Part shown: positions 46,267-54,608 of the stretch, one piece after another
Layout: every line of letters begins with the position of its first letter
Position numbering within the stretch: the stretch's first letter is position 1
Assembly: GCF_040822115.1 (NCBI RefSeq)
Contig: NZ_CP162004.1
Location: forward strand, 3,209,001 to 3,273,000
From: Flavobacterium sp. WC2421
Lineage (GTDB): Bacteria; Bacteroidota; Bacteroidia; Flavobacteriales; Flavobacteriaceae
Direction of reading: 5' to 3'
DNA length: 64,000 nucleotides
The notes under the pieces: generated by a model
Seen by the model: the letters and a program-made list of their open reading frames with translations, nothing else
Told to the model about the DNA's origin: nothing
Databases searched by the model: none
Made by a program: the position numbers and the translations under genes

Positions 46267-47166
46267 ATGGAAAAGCAAATCCAAGAATACCTATATAATC
46301 CCACTGTTGGGAAAATTGTGACTTTTCTTGTTGGTGTTGCCATAATTTGGATGATTATTAATGCCCTTCAAAAAAAGCTGTTTTCAAAAATTAAAGACAA
46401 TGACAATCGATATAAAGCTAAAAAGTTCAGCACTTTTGTGGGTTATTTGATAACTATTATTTTTTTGACTGTTGTTTTTAGTGATAAGTTAGGTGGATTT
46501 ACTGTTGCATTAGGCGTTGCAGGTGCAGGAATTGCGTTTGCCTTACAGGAAGTTATTGCTTCATTTGCAGGTTGGTTAGCCATCATGTTTGGTGGATTTT
46601 ATAATACAGGAGATCGCGTACAACTAGGAGGAATAAAAGGAGACGTAATGGATATTGGAGTGCTACGAACTACAATTATGGAAACAGGGCAATGGGTTGA
46701 TGGTGATTTATACAATGGAAGAATAGTATTGATTGCCAATAGTTATGTTTTTAAAGAACCTGTTTTTAATTATTCTGGAGATTTTCCTTTTTTATGGGAC
46801 GAAATAAAAATACCCATTCAATACGGAAGCAATTACGATAAAGCTCAAGAAATAATATTGAATGTAGGTATCGAAGTTGCAGGTGATTTAACCAATACTT
46901 CAAAAGAAAAATGGAAAAAACTTCAAAATAAATATAGATTAGAAGACGCACAAACTGAACCCATGATTTCCTTGGTTGCCAATGACAATTGGGCCGAATA
47001 TACGCTTCGTTATGTGGTAGGTTATAAAAAAAGAAGATTTACCAAAACGGCATTGTTTTCTAAAATCTTAAGCCAAATAGAAGCTACAAACGGAGAGGTA
47101 AAAATGGCTTCCGCCACATTCCACTTGGTTCAAGCACCTGATTTCAATATCAATATCAAAAAATAA
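46267..47166 (+). CDS. MscS-family mechanosensitive channel (second)
   Basis: A 299-residue channel of the same superfamily but a different subgroup from its neighbour. The pore helix reads GVAGAGIAFALQEVIASFAG near residue 80, followed by MFGGFYNTGDRVQLGGIKG. The C-terminal half contains an insertion with FPFLWDEIKIPIQYGSNYDK. The family assignment is safe. It lies 6 bp after the first channel and 2 bp before the antiporter, so the three are one operon. Confidence 0.92.
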   Translation: MEKQIQEYLYNPTVGKIVTFLVGVAIIWMIINALQKKLFSKIKDNDNRYKAKKFSTFVGYLITIIFLTVVFSDKLGGFTVALGVAGAGIAFALQEVIASFAGWLAIMFGGFYNTGDRVQLGGIKGDVMDIGVLRTTIMETGQWVDGDLYNGRIVLIANSYVFKEPVFNYSGDFPFLWDEIKIPIQYGSNYDKAQEIILNVGIEVAGDLTNTSKEKWKKLQNKYRLEDAQTEPMISLVANDNWAEYTLRYVVGYKKRRFTKTALFSKILSQIEATNGEVKMASATFHLVQAPDFNINIKK

Positions 47167-47168
47167 TA

Positions 47169-48398
47169 ATGGACGTATTTCATCTTTTTTCAATACTAAT
47201 TGTAGTATCAGCAGTCTTTGCTTACATTAATTTTCGTTACCTAAAATTACCAAGCACTATTGGTTTAATGCTTGTGTCCTTAGTTTTTTCTCTATTTATA
47301 TTAGTTTTCGGGAATAATTTCCCTGATTTCAAGCGAGACATAACCGCTACCATGTACAATATCAATTTTAGTGAATTACTACTGGAAGGAATGTTGAGTT
47401 TTATGCTTTTTGCAGGAGCAATTCACATTAAATTCAAAGATTTGAACAATGAAAAATTAAGTATCTTATTATTTTCAACCATAAGCGTGCTGATTAGTAC
47501 CTTCCTAATAGGATTTGCATCTTATTATGTATTGACTTTTATGGGTTTCAAAATAGATTTGATCCACTCCATGCTTTTTGGAGCTTTAATTTCACCTACA
47601 GATCCTATTTCAGTTTTGAGTATTTTAAAGAGTACTGGAATTTCAAAATCATTAGAAACAATCATCGCAGGAGAATCTTTATTTAACGACGGTGTAGCTG
47701 TTGTAGTATTCATTACACTATTAAAACTAGCTAGTCCTGGTGCAAACTTGGACGCAATTAGTATAATGATGTTGTTTGGTCAAGAAGCTATCGGAGGTTT
47801 AATTCTAGGTCTGATAGTGGGTTATATTGGATTTAAATTCATAGCCAGTATAGATCATTACCAAGTAGAAGTATTAATCACTTTAGCAATCGTTATGGGA
47901 GGTTATACACTTGCACACTATCTTCATGTTTCAGGCCCACTAGCTATGGTTGTTGCGGGGTTGATTACTGGTAACCAAGGAAAAACTTTAGGTATGTCAG
48001 ATATAACAGCACGATATGTAGACGGATTTTGGGAACTAATAGATGAAATCCTAAATGCACTTCTTTTTGTACTTATAGGATTAGAACTTTTAGTTATTCA
48101 AACCAATCAAAAAATACTTATTGCAGCTTTTATTATTTTAGTCATTACACTAATTACTCGTTACATATCCATTTTTATTCCATCCATTTCGGTACGACTT
48201 AAAGAAAAAATAACTCAAAAAACGAGACTAATATTAACGTGGGGAGGTCTAAGAGGAGGCATTTCTATTGCTCTAGCTTTATCAATTAATCCAGAATATC
48301 ACAAAGAAATATGGGTAACAATCACCTATGTAATTGTTTGTTTTTCTATTTTAGTACAAGGACTAACTATTGGAAAATTTGCTAAAAAAATGCAATAA
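47169..48398 (+). CDS. CPA1-family Na+/H+ antiporter
   Basis: A 409-residue inner-membrane exchanger of sodium (or potassium) for protons. Twelve or so hydrophobic helices are present. Family marks are LLEGMLSFMLFAGAIHIKF near residue 74, GALISPTDPISVLSILK near residue 137, AGESLFNDGVAVVVFITLLK near residue 160 with the ND pair, and LTWGGLRGGISIALALSI near residue 355. It ends the four-gene operon with the permease and two channels, which suits pH, salt or osmotic adaptation. Confidence 0.93.
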   Translation: MDVFHLFSILIVVSAVFAYINFRYLKLPSTIGLMLVSLVFSLFILVFGNNFPDFKRDITATMYNINFSELLLEGMLSFMLFAGAIHIKFKDLNNEKLSILLFSTISVLISTFLIGFASYYVLTFMGFKIDLIHSMLFGALISPTDPISVLSILKSTGISKSLETIIAGESLFNDGVAVVVFITLLKLASPGANLDAISIMMLFGQEAIGGLILGLIVGYIGFKFIASIDHYQVEVLITLAIVMGGYTLAHYLHVSGPLAMVVAGLITGNQGKTLGMSDITARYVDGFWELIDEILNALLFVLIGLELLVIQTNQKILIAAFIILVITLITRYISIFIPSISVRLKEKITQKTRLILTWGGLRGGISIALALSINPEYHKEIWVTITYVIVCFSILVQGLTIGKFAKKMQ

Positions 48399-48452
48399 AA
48401 ATAAGCTAATAAAACCTGAATCGACATTTTACAAAACACGCCTTTTCGATAG

Positions 48453-49505
48453 TTAAACCGTTTCTAATTGGTTAAAATCAAAGTCCCAACCACGGTCTTT
48501 TTCATACCATAATTGCCCTTGACTAACTTGTAATGGGCAATCAAAATTATTAGTATAAAGTGCTCCAGTCCCTAACCCTTGTGGCATTAAATTGTGCTGT
48601 AAATAAGTCCATTGTGCGATGGCATTTAAACCAATATTACTCTCCAAAGCCGAAGTAATCCACCAACCAATTTGATACTTATCGGCCAGTAAAATCCACT
48701 CTTTCGTTCCTCTAAAACCACCTATAAAACTAGGCTTCAAAATGATATATTGTGGCATTATTTTTTGCAATAGTCGTTCTTTATCTTCAAATGAAAACAC
48801 GCCAATCAGTTCTTCATCCAAAGCAATCGGCAGGGGAGTGGTTTTACATAGCTCTGACATCCTGTCAGTGTTGTTTTTAGCAATAGGCTGCTCTATGCTA
48901 TGCAATACATAACCAGCTAGTTGTGTTATTTTAACTAAAGCTTTATTTAAACTAAAAGCGCCGTTAGCATCCACTCGGATTTCGACTTGTTCAGGACTGA
49001 AATTTGCCCTAATAAAAGCTAACAATTCCAATTCTTTATCGAAATCTATCGCTCCAATCTTCAATTTTATACAATTGAATCCTTGGGCTAATTTTTCCTC
49101 GATTTGCTCCTTCATAAAAGAAGGTTCTCCCATCCATACAAGTCCATTGATTTGAATTGATTTTTCACCCGCAACAAAGTCCGAAGGAAACAATTCAAAA
49201 GGTGTTACACTTGCCAAAGATTGAAAGGCCATTTCCACCCCAAACTGTATTGAGGGAAACTCAATTAAAGCTTCCCAAAGTTGCTCTTCACCCAGATGAA
49301 TATTAGCACAAGTCCATCGCAATTTAATTTCATAATCTGGTCGATCATCCATACTCAAACCGCGCAAAACACCACACTCTCCTATTCCTTTTTTACCGTC
49401 TTTTTCAAGCACAATAAACCAAGTTTCTTTTTGAGTTAATACGCCACGAGAAGTCCCAGACGGACGCTTGAAGTCGAGAATATATTTGTGGTAAGTAGCT
49501 TTCAT
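48453..49505 (-). CDS. menC: o-succinylbenzoate synthase
   Basis: An enolase-superfamily enzyme that dehydrates SHCHC to o-succinylbenzoate in menaquinone synthesis. In 350 residues: a start TYHKYILDFKRPSGTSRGVL, catalytic-lysine segment NCIKLKIGAIDF near residue 143, metal-ligand segments VEIRVDANGAF, HSIEQPI and IALDEEL, and IILKPSFIGGF. An o-succinylbenzoate function is favoured over other enolase relatives because menA, menB and menD are nearby on the same strand. It is the last minus-strand gene of the cluster; menE is not seen. Confidence 0.9.
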   Translation of the reverse strand: MKATYHKYILDFKRPSGTSRGVLTQKETWFIVLEKDGKKGIGECGVLRGLSMDDRPDYEIKLRWTCANIHLGEEQLWEALIEFPSIQFGVEMAFQSLASVTPFELFPSDFVAGEKSIQINGLVWMGEPSFMKEQIEEKLAQGFNCIKLKIGAIDFDKELELLAFIRANFSPEQVEIRVDANGAFSLNKALVKITQLAGYVLHSIEQPIAKNNTDRMSELCKTTPLPIALDEELIGVFSFEDKERLLQKIMPQYIILKPSFIGGFRGTKEWILLADKYQIGWWITSALESNIGLNAIAQWTYLQHNLMPQGLGTGALYTNNFDCPLQVSQGQLWYEKDRGWDFDFNQLETV

Positions 49506-49535
49506 TTTAATGCGAACTAAATTGTTTTTAAAGAA

Positions 49536-49712
49536 TTACGATTTTGGTTTCATCAAGTAGGAGATTCCAATTAATAAAATTCCGAAAAAACTCAATATAG
49601 TAAACATATAGGTTGGACTTTCCACCAATAGATACATTTTAAGATTTAAAACCACGCCAATAAATAGCATAAATATCCCAAAATAACGTGTAATTGTAAT
49701 TGCTGTTTTCAT
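49536..49712 (-). CDS. small membrane protein
   Basis: A 58-residue minus-strand frame from ATG 49712 to TAA 49536. It reads MKTAITITRYFGIFMLFIGV, then a polar NLKMYLLVESPTYM, a second helix FTILSFFGILLIGISYLM and a short basic end. Two membrane helices with a 12-residue linker make a convincing small protein. It lies in the gap between menC and the TPR gene in the same direction. Function unknown. Confidence 0.7.
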   Translation of the reverse strand: MKTAITITRYFGIFMLFIGVVLNLKMYLLVESPTYMFTILSFFGILLIGISYLMKPKS

Positions 49713-49825
49713 AAATTATTTATTTTTTAAAGCATTTAAAGTTCTTAGCTCTATAATTCAAACGTATAAGTCATATAAGTTTTATTATTGCAATCGAAAA
49801 CCTATTTTAAGTAATAAATCTAAAA

Positions 49826-49891
49826 CTATATAAGCCATTTAAGGACATCTGAGTTTCCTCAACATCTGCTAAACTTAAATGACTTATATGG
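49826..49891 (-). terminator. inverted repeat after the TPR gene
   Basis: Arms 49826-49843 and 49874-49891 pair over 18 nt with one or two mismatches, separated by 30 nt. The right arm lies 10 bp beyond the TPR stop codon. It may terminate the minus-strand transcript. A related motif, ATAAGTCATATAAG, occurs nearby at about 49766. Confidence 0.45.
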
Positions 49892-49900
49892 TTACAAAAA

Positions 49901-51103
49901 CTATTTTTCCATCAACTTCAAAACTCTTTCAAAATCTCCCGAAGGCAAACCTACTTTCTTGAAGATAGCAAAGTCACTATTGATTTTTTGAATCCAACTT
50001 AAGCTATCCGTTACGTTTTGAGTTTGATATTCTTTGTAAATAGTTTTAGCACTTCTATACTCGTCATTGAATAAATAAGCATGTGCTAAATTTAGTTTAA
50101 CTAACAGTTCAGTATCATCTAGCTTCACTCCTTCTTTTAAAGATTTGATTGCTTTACCATATTGCTTGGTTAAAATATAAGTGTACCCAATTGCATTATA
50201 ATCTAATGCTGTGGCTTTACCTTCATTGATAATTGTATTGTATTGTGCAATTGCGTTGCCATAATCTCCTTTTTTAATGAAATTGGATGCTTGTGTACGT
50301 AAATTATCCAAAACACCTTTAGAACCGTTTATTTCATTAAAACAACTATTGCCAAAATCTTTGTATGCTTTTGCTTGTTCTATAGCGAGTAGTTTTTGGA
50401 ATTCCTGAAACTTGTACTGCTTTTGAATTTTTTCTTCAATACAAATACAAAAATCATCCGAGTTAGATAGTTTTCTAGCCAAAGCAGATGTTTTACATTG
50501 ATTGATAATGTATTTTCTATTTTCTAAAGTCCATCCTCTACTAAGCTTATTATCTACCCAAGGCACTACTTCAAGAATTATTTTTTGTTTCATAATCCAG
50601 TTGCTGCTTTTGAAACCAAACCATAAATTAGTCGTATTGGATTTCAAGCAACTTGATTTATCGATGGACAATCGGTTAGCATCTTTGCTTAATGGTACAT
50701 CTTGAACTACACAAGCCTTATCTGTTTTATCGTCTTTTTGATACGCTAAAGCGAGCTCATTTGATGAAAAAACAGCATAATTACATTTATCCGTTCCTGA
50801 AATTTTAGATAAAATAAAGACCGCTCCTGCTGAGCCTTGACTAATACCTGTTGGGTCAGGAATGGCTTTCAATAGAGAAACTAAACTACTGGCCATTTGT
50901 TGATTTTCATCCAATAAAGTAATGCGATAAATCAACTCTGTAGTTCCTACAGGAAAATCATCTGTTTTTACAATGACTCTGTCTCGTGCTGAAACAATAA
51001 TTTCCTTAGTAGTTGCTCTGTCTTTGTCCCAATAGCCTTCTTTTTGAGCAAAAGCCGACTGATAAAAAATGCTAATAAATAGCAATGCAATGATTTTTTT
51101 CAC
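49901..51103 (-). CDS. exported TPR-repeat protein
   Basis: A 400-residue minus-strand protein with a signal peptide (residues 1-19, ending AFAQ). The first 200 residues form a beta-rich domain I do not recognise (RVIVKTDDFPVGTTELIYRI). From about residue 250 there are tetratricopeptide repeats: NFIKKGDYGNAIAQYNTII, NAIGYTYILTKQYGKAIKSL and LNLAHAYLFNDEYRSAKTIY. TPRs mediate protein contacts. The start codon is GTG (51103). A role with menaquinone genes is not implied by the sequence. Confidence 0.82.
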   Translation of the reverse strand: MKKIIALLFISIFYQSAFAQKEGYWDKDRATTKEIIVSARDRVIVKTDDFPVGTTELIYRITLLDENQQMASSLVSLLKAIPDPTGISQGSAGAVFILSKISGTDKCNYAVFSSNELALAYQKDDKTDKACVVQDVPLSKDANRLSIDKSSCLKSNTTNLWFGFKSSNWIMKQKIILEVVPWVDNKLSRGWTLENRKYIINQCKTSALARKLSNSDDFCICIEEKIQKQYKFQEFQKLLAIEQAKAYKDFGNSCFNEINGSKGVLDNLRTQASNFIKKGDYGNAIAQYNTIINEGKATALDYNAIGYTYILTKQYGKAIKSLKEGVKLDDTELLVKLNLAHAYLFNDEYRSAKTIYKEYQTQNVTDSLSWIQKINSDFAIFKKVGLPSGDFERVLKLMEK

Positions 51104-51130
51104 TTTGGTTTCTTTTATTGCAATTGGCGT

Positions 51131-51272
51131 AGCTCAGATGGAAGTGAAAATCCTTATGCGCCAGGTTTTGGCACATAAGATTACTCCACTTAACTTTCAT
51201 TTACATAGGAGTTCAGTGAACTTTGTTTGTAACAAACAGCTGGAAATAGCTCCTTCCTTCGACTACGCTCAG
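51131..51272. repeat. dispersed intergenic hairpin element, copy C (longest)
   Basis: It starts AGCTCAGATGGAAGTG, has a hairpin at 51150-51181 (ATCCTTATG paired to CATAAGAT, GCC to GGC), continues through a second stem region, and ends AGCTGGAAATAGCTCC plus CTTCGACTACGCTCAGGAT. The 3' part matches copy B, the 5' part copies A and B. It fills the gap between the TPR and UPF0173 genes. Confidence 0.7.
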
Positions 51273-51280
51273 GATAAAAA

Positions 51281-51958
51281 TTATAATTCGATACTATCTC
51301 CTATTTCCAGAAGCATTAGGTCTTTCCCTTTATCAAAAAACTTTTGAATACTTTCCTTATGATCAATTTTGATATAACCAAAAGTATCGTAGTGATATCC
51401 TAGGATTTTGTCACAATCAAGAAAGTCTGATGCAATAATCGCGTCACCAACATTCATGGTGAAATTATCACCAATTGGCAAAATCGCTAGATCTAATTTG
51501 GTTCGCATTGGAATTAATTTCATATCCATTGTCAAAGCAGTATCTCCAGCTATATAAATATTTTTATGTTCTCCTTCAATTACAAAACCTCCTGGATTTC
51601 CACCGTAAGATCCGTCAGGAAATGAACTGGAATGAATCGCATTTACATACTTCACTTTTCCAAAATCAAAATTCCAACTTCCGCCGTGATTCATAGGATG
51701 CGCGGTAAAACCTTTGGCTGCATAGTGACCCGCAATTTCAGCATTTGAAACAATAACGGCTCCAGTTCTTTTGGCGATTACTTCTACATCTAGAATATGA
51801 TCTCCATGAGCATGCGTCAATAAGATATAATCAGCTTTTAAAGTTTCGATATCAATATGTGCGGCCAATGGATTTGCTGTGATAAATGGGTCCACTAAAA
51901 TGTGTTTCCCTCCTACTTTGATCCCTAAAGATGCGTGTCCGTAAAATGTTATTTTCAT
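51281..51958 (-). CDS. metal-dependent hydrolase, UPF0173 (metallo-beta-lactamase fold)
   Basis: A 225-residue protein of the MBL fold. It begins KITFYGHASLGIKVGGKHIL, carries the zinc motif LLTHAHGDHILD near residue 46, and has further ligand regions NHGGSW, IAGDTALTMDMK and ILGYHYDTFG. This matches the conserved UPF0173 group, whose substrate is not known. Its start is 12 bp after the menA stop on the same strand, so it is probably co-transcribed with menA. Confidence 0.93.
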   Translation of the reverse strand: MKITFYGHASLGIKVGGKHILVDPFITANPLAAHIDIETLKADYILLTHAHGDHILDVEVIAKRTGAVIVSNAEIAGHYAAKGFTAHPMNHGGSWNFDFGKVKYVNAIHSSSFPDGSYGGNPGGFVIEGEHKNIYIAGDTALTMDMKLIPMRTKLDLAILPIGDNFTMNVGDAIIASDFLDCDKILGYHYDTFGYIKIDHKESIQKFFDKGKDLMLLEIGDSIEL

Positions 51959-51969
51959 AGTTTTATTTT

Positions 51970-52932
51970 TTATCTACCCCCCATAAATGTGTTCACAATA
52001 ATATCCGAAAAAAAGTAAATCATACACAAAGAAAGCAATACTGAAAGTGCAAATGTACTTAGTGCTAGTTTTTTTAATTCAGGATCTAATAACTTTGGGT
52101 CTTGGTTTTTATAAACGTTAATTAAATGTTTTGTTAAAGGTATGTATGCCAGTAGGAATAAGTATTGGTCAAATTGAAAGCTATTGAGTAAAGCAAAAAT
52201 CAAGACTAAAGCCATTGAAAAAAGAATTAAAAAGTAATGGTATAATTTTGCTTTTTTACCTCCAATTTGTACAACCAGCGTATTCTTCCCTACTTTTTTA
52301 TCAGATTCTTCATCCCGCATATTGTTTAAATTCAACACTCCTACGCTTAAAAAACCTATTGCCATTGCTGGTAAAAAAAGTTCTACATCAATTTGTTTTG
52401 AATATAAAAAGTTCACGCCCAAAGTACTTACTAATCCGAAAAAGATAAATACAAATACATCTCCAAAACCACGATATCCGTATGCTTTACTTCCTACTGT
52501 ATAACGTATCGCCGATGCAATTGCTAAAATTCCCAGTACTAAATAGAAAAAAGAATAGAACAGGTTTGTATCACCAAAAGCAAAATAAATTAGTAACATC
52601 GCTGAAAGCAACGTAAGTCCCGAAGTAATGATTATAGCTCGTTTCATGGCTTGTGGTGAAATTACTCCACTTTGTATGGCACGTTTTGGTCCCACACGAT
52701 CTTCATTGTCGGTTCCTTTCATTCCATCGCCATAATCATTGGCAAAATTAGATAAGATTTGTAATCCAAGTGTAGTTAGTATTGCAAAACCAAAGAGTCT
52801 CCAATTAAAAACTTCAGTTGGGGTAAGTATATTATCTGTTGGGTTAGCCAAGGCGTACATACTTCCCACAATTATTCCTGATACCGATAAAGGCAACGTG
52901 CGCAAACGGGCCGCTTCAATCCAATGTTTCAT
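51970..52932 (-). CDS. menA: 1,4-dihydroxy-2-naphthoate polyprenyltransferase
   Basis: An integral membrane prenyltransferase that attaches the polyprenyl tail to DHNA to make demethylmenaquinone. The 320-residue protein has eight or nine hydrophobic helices. The first Asp-rich motif is NFANDYGDGMKGTDNEDR near residue 63, and the second conserved loop is NLNNMRDEESDKKVGKNTL near residue 205. Its opening WIEAARLRTLPLSVSGI is typical of MenA. It lies downstream of menB, with an inverted repeat between them. Confidence 0.95.
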   Translation of the reverse strand: MKHWIEAARLRTLPLSVSGIIVGSMYALANPTDNILTPTEVFNWRLFGFAILTTLGLQILSNFANDYGDGMKGTDNEDRVGPKRAIQSGVISPQAMKRAIIITSGLTLLSAMLLIYFAFGDTNLFYSFFYLVLGILAIASAIRYTVGSKAYGYRGFGDVFVFIFFGLVSTLGVNFLYSKQIDVELFLPAMAIGFLSVGVLNLNNMRDEESDKKVGKNTLVVQIGGKKAKLYHYFLILFSMALVLIFALLNSFQFDQYLFLLAYIPLTKHLINVYKNQDPKLLDPELKKLALSTFALSVLLSLCMIYFFSDIIVNTFMGGR

Positions 52933-52944
52933 TTTATATATTTA

Positions 52945-53001
52945 GTTTAATGTTTAAAGTTTAATCGTTTAAAGCGTTTTAAATAACTTTAAACATTAAA
53001 C
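52945..53001 (-). terminator. 17-bp perfect inverted repeat between menB and menA
   Basis: GTTTAATGTTTAAAGTT (52945-52961) is exactly complementary to 52985-53001, with a 23-nt loop. It is AT-only in most of the stem and lacks a clear T tract, so it may be an attenuator or an mRNA end-processing site. Confidence 0.5.
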
Positions 53002-53013
53002 CTGAAGCTATTT

Positions 53014-53844
53014 TTATGGTAACCATTTTTTTTCAAAATTAGGTTTTCTTTTTTCCAAAAAGGCATTTCTTCCTTCTTTGGCTTCTTCAGTCATATACGC
53101 TAATCGAGTAGCTTCGCCAGCAAAAACTTGTTGCCCTACCATACCATCATCGGTAAGATTCATGGCAAATTTTAGCATTTTTATTGCCATTGGCGATTTT
53201 CCTAAAATTTCCTGCGCCCATTCGTAAGCCGTATCTTCCAATTCAGCATGAGGAATTACAGCATTCACCATTCCCATATCCATTGCATCTTGAGCAGAAT
53301 AATTGCGTCCTAAGAAGAAAATTTCACGGGCTTTCTTTTGTCCCACCATTTTAGCCAAATATGCCGACCCGTATCCTCCATCAAAACTCGTTACATCAGC
53401 ATCTGTTTGTTTGAAAATAGCGTGTTCTTTACTAGCTAAAGTTAAATCACAAACTACATGCAAACTATGTCCTCCTCCTACGGCCCAACCGGGAATTACA
53501 GCGATAACTACTTTTGGCATGAAACGAATCAAGCGTTGTACTTCTAAAATATTCAAACGATGTTGCCCATCTTCACCAACATATCCTTGATGCCCGCGTG
53601 CATTTTGATCTCCTCCACTACAAAAAGAGTACACACCATCTTTAGATGATGGCCCTTCAGCTGATAGCAAAACTACACCTATCGAAGTATCTTCTTGTGC
53701 ATCATAAAAGGCATTGTATAGTTCTGAAGTAGTTTTAGGACGGAATGCATTGCGTACATCTGGCCTATTAAAAGCAATTCGTGCAACACCATTGCATTTT
53801 TTATAGGTTATATCTTCATATTCTTTTACAGTAATCCAATTCAT
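53014..53844 (-). CDS. menB: 1,4-dihydroxy-2-naphthoyl-CoA synthase
   Basis: A crotonase-fold enzyme that closes the second ring of menaquinone from o-succinylbenzoyl-CoA. Seen in 276 residues: ARIAFNRPDVRNAFRPKT near residue 22, the oxyanion/CoA segment YSFCSGGDQNARG, AVIPGWAVGGGHSLHVVCDL, and the MenB-specific DVTSFDGGYGSAYLAKMVGQ. The ATG at 53844 (MNWITVKEYEDI) is chosen over an in-frame start at 53883 because the promoter's predicted transcription start lies between them. It precedes menA on the minus strand. Confidence 0.95.
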   Translation of the reverse strand: MNWITVKEYEDITYKKCNGVARIAFNRPDVRNAFRPKTTSELYNAFYDAQEDTSIGVVLLSAEGPSSKDGVYSFCSGGDQNARGHQGYVGEDGQHRLNILEVQRLIRFMPKVVIAVIPGWAVGGGHSLHVVCDLTLASKEHAIFKQTDADVTSFDGGYGSAYLAKMVGQKKAREIFFLGRNYSAQDAMDMGMVNAVIPHAELEDTAYEWAQEILGKSPMAIKMLKFAMNLTDDGMVGQQVFAGEATRLAYMTEEAKEGRNAFLEKRKPNFEKKWLP

Positions 53845-53869
53845 TATAATTGTTTTAATTATTATAGTG

Positions 53870-53901
53870 TAAAAATAAATCATTTTTTAGACTTTTAGCA
53901 A
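53870..53901 (-). promoter_or_regulatory. promoter of menB
   Basis: Read on the minus strand: TTG (53901-53899), 21 nt, then TATTTTTA (53877-53870), one mismatch from TAnnTTTG. The ATG at 53844 follows at 25 nt. Confidence 0.45.
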
Positions 53902-54546
53902 TTGTATGGGAGTCTATATGTAAGTAAAATTTTATCTAGTATCCATTTTAAGAAAAAAAAATCAACTAATCTTTAAATTTAACAATCCCTAAAAAAAATA
54001 TTTATTATCTTTAAACATTACTAATCAACATTGTATGATTTTTTTGAGACCTGATTGGTAAAATTAGTTCACTGATTTATTAATTAAAAAAAAAGAATAA
54101 TTTGAATTCAATTCATTTTTTTGTCACTCCTTTTTCCTTGGTAGTAAGTTATAAAAATATTTCTAAAGCTAAGATTAATGAGTATAAAGGTATAAGCATT
54201 TGCCCTAAAGTAAATAATAAAGAGTAACACCTACGGTTAAAATAAAATTTCTATTTGATTGCAAAAATAAGTTTAGCATTTAGCATAATTATTATTTTCG
54301 AGAAAACTGATCTTTCAATATATATACAAAACCAATGGCTTTAACGTGAAATTAATTCTTAACTCAAAAAGCATCTATTTGTGCACTTAACGACAATCCA
54401 TTTTATAAAGTAATTTGCGCTTAATTCGATATTTTTAAAATAGTATTAGCATACTATTCCTTCTAAAAGTGAATAAATCTACTTTAAAGAATGACAATAC
54501 ATTTATTTTATTGTTGTCTTGCATTTTTATAATCCAAACCAACATA
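53902..54546. other. long gap with no recognisable gene
   Basis: About 640 bp, the longest gene-free stretch in the window. It is very AT-rich, with stops in all frames. No frame looks like a protein remnant to me. It ends at a hairpin whose T tract favours the plus strand, although no plus-strand gene precedes it, so a non-coding transcript is possible. Confidence 0.4.
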
Positions 54547-54550
54547 AAAG

Positions 54551-54588
54551 AAGAAAGACTAACCGGTATGATTAGTCTTTCTTTTTTT
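54551..54588. terminator. bidirectional-looking terminator next to the CvfB-like gene
   Basis: AAGAAAGACTAA (54551-54562) pairs with TTAGTCTTTCTT (54572-54583), followed by seven T on the plus side. On the minus strand it would end the CvfB-like transcript (stop at 54609) but with a weaker T tract. Confidence 0.75.
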
Positions 54589-54608
54589 ATGTATTAAATT
54601 GTATTTAA

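Noticed and set aside
51127..51200. GGCGTAGCTCAGATGG looks like the start of a tRNA
   Set aside because: No cloverleaf follows. The sequence matches the start of the dispersed element in copies A and B.
53303..53590. Plus-strand open frame across menB
   Set aside because: It is the antisense shadow of a well-conserved crotonase gene.
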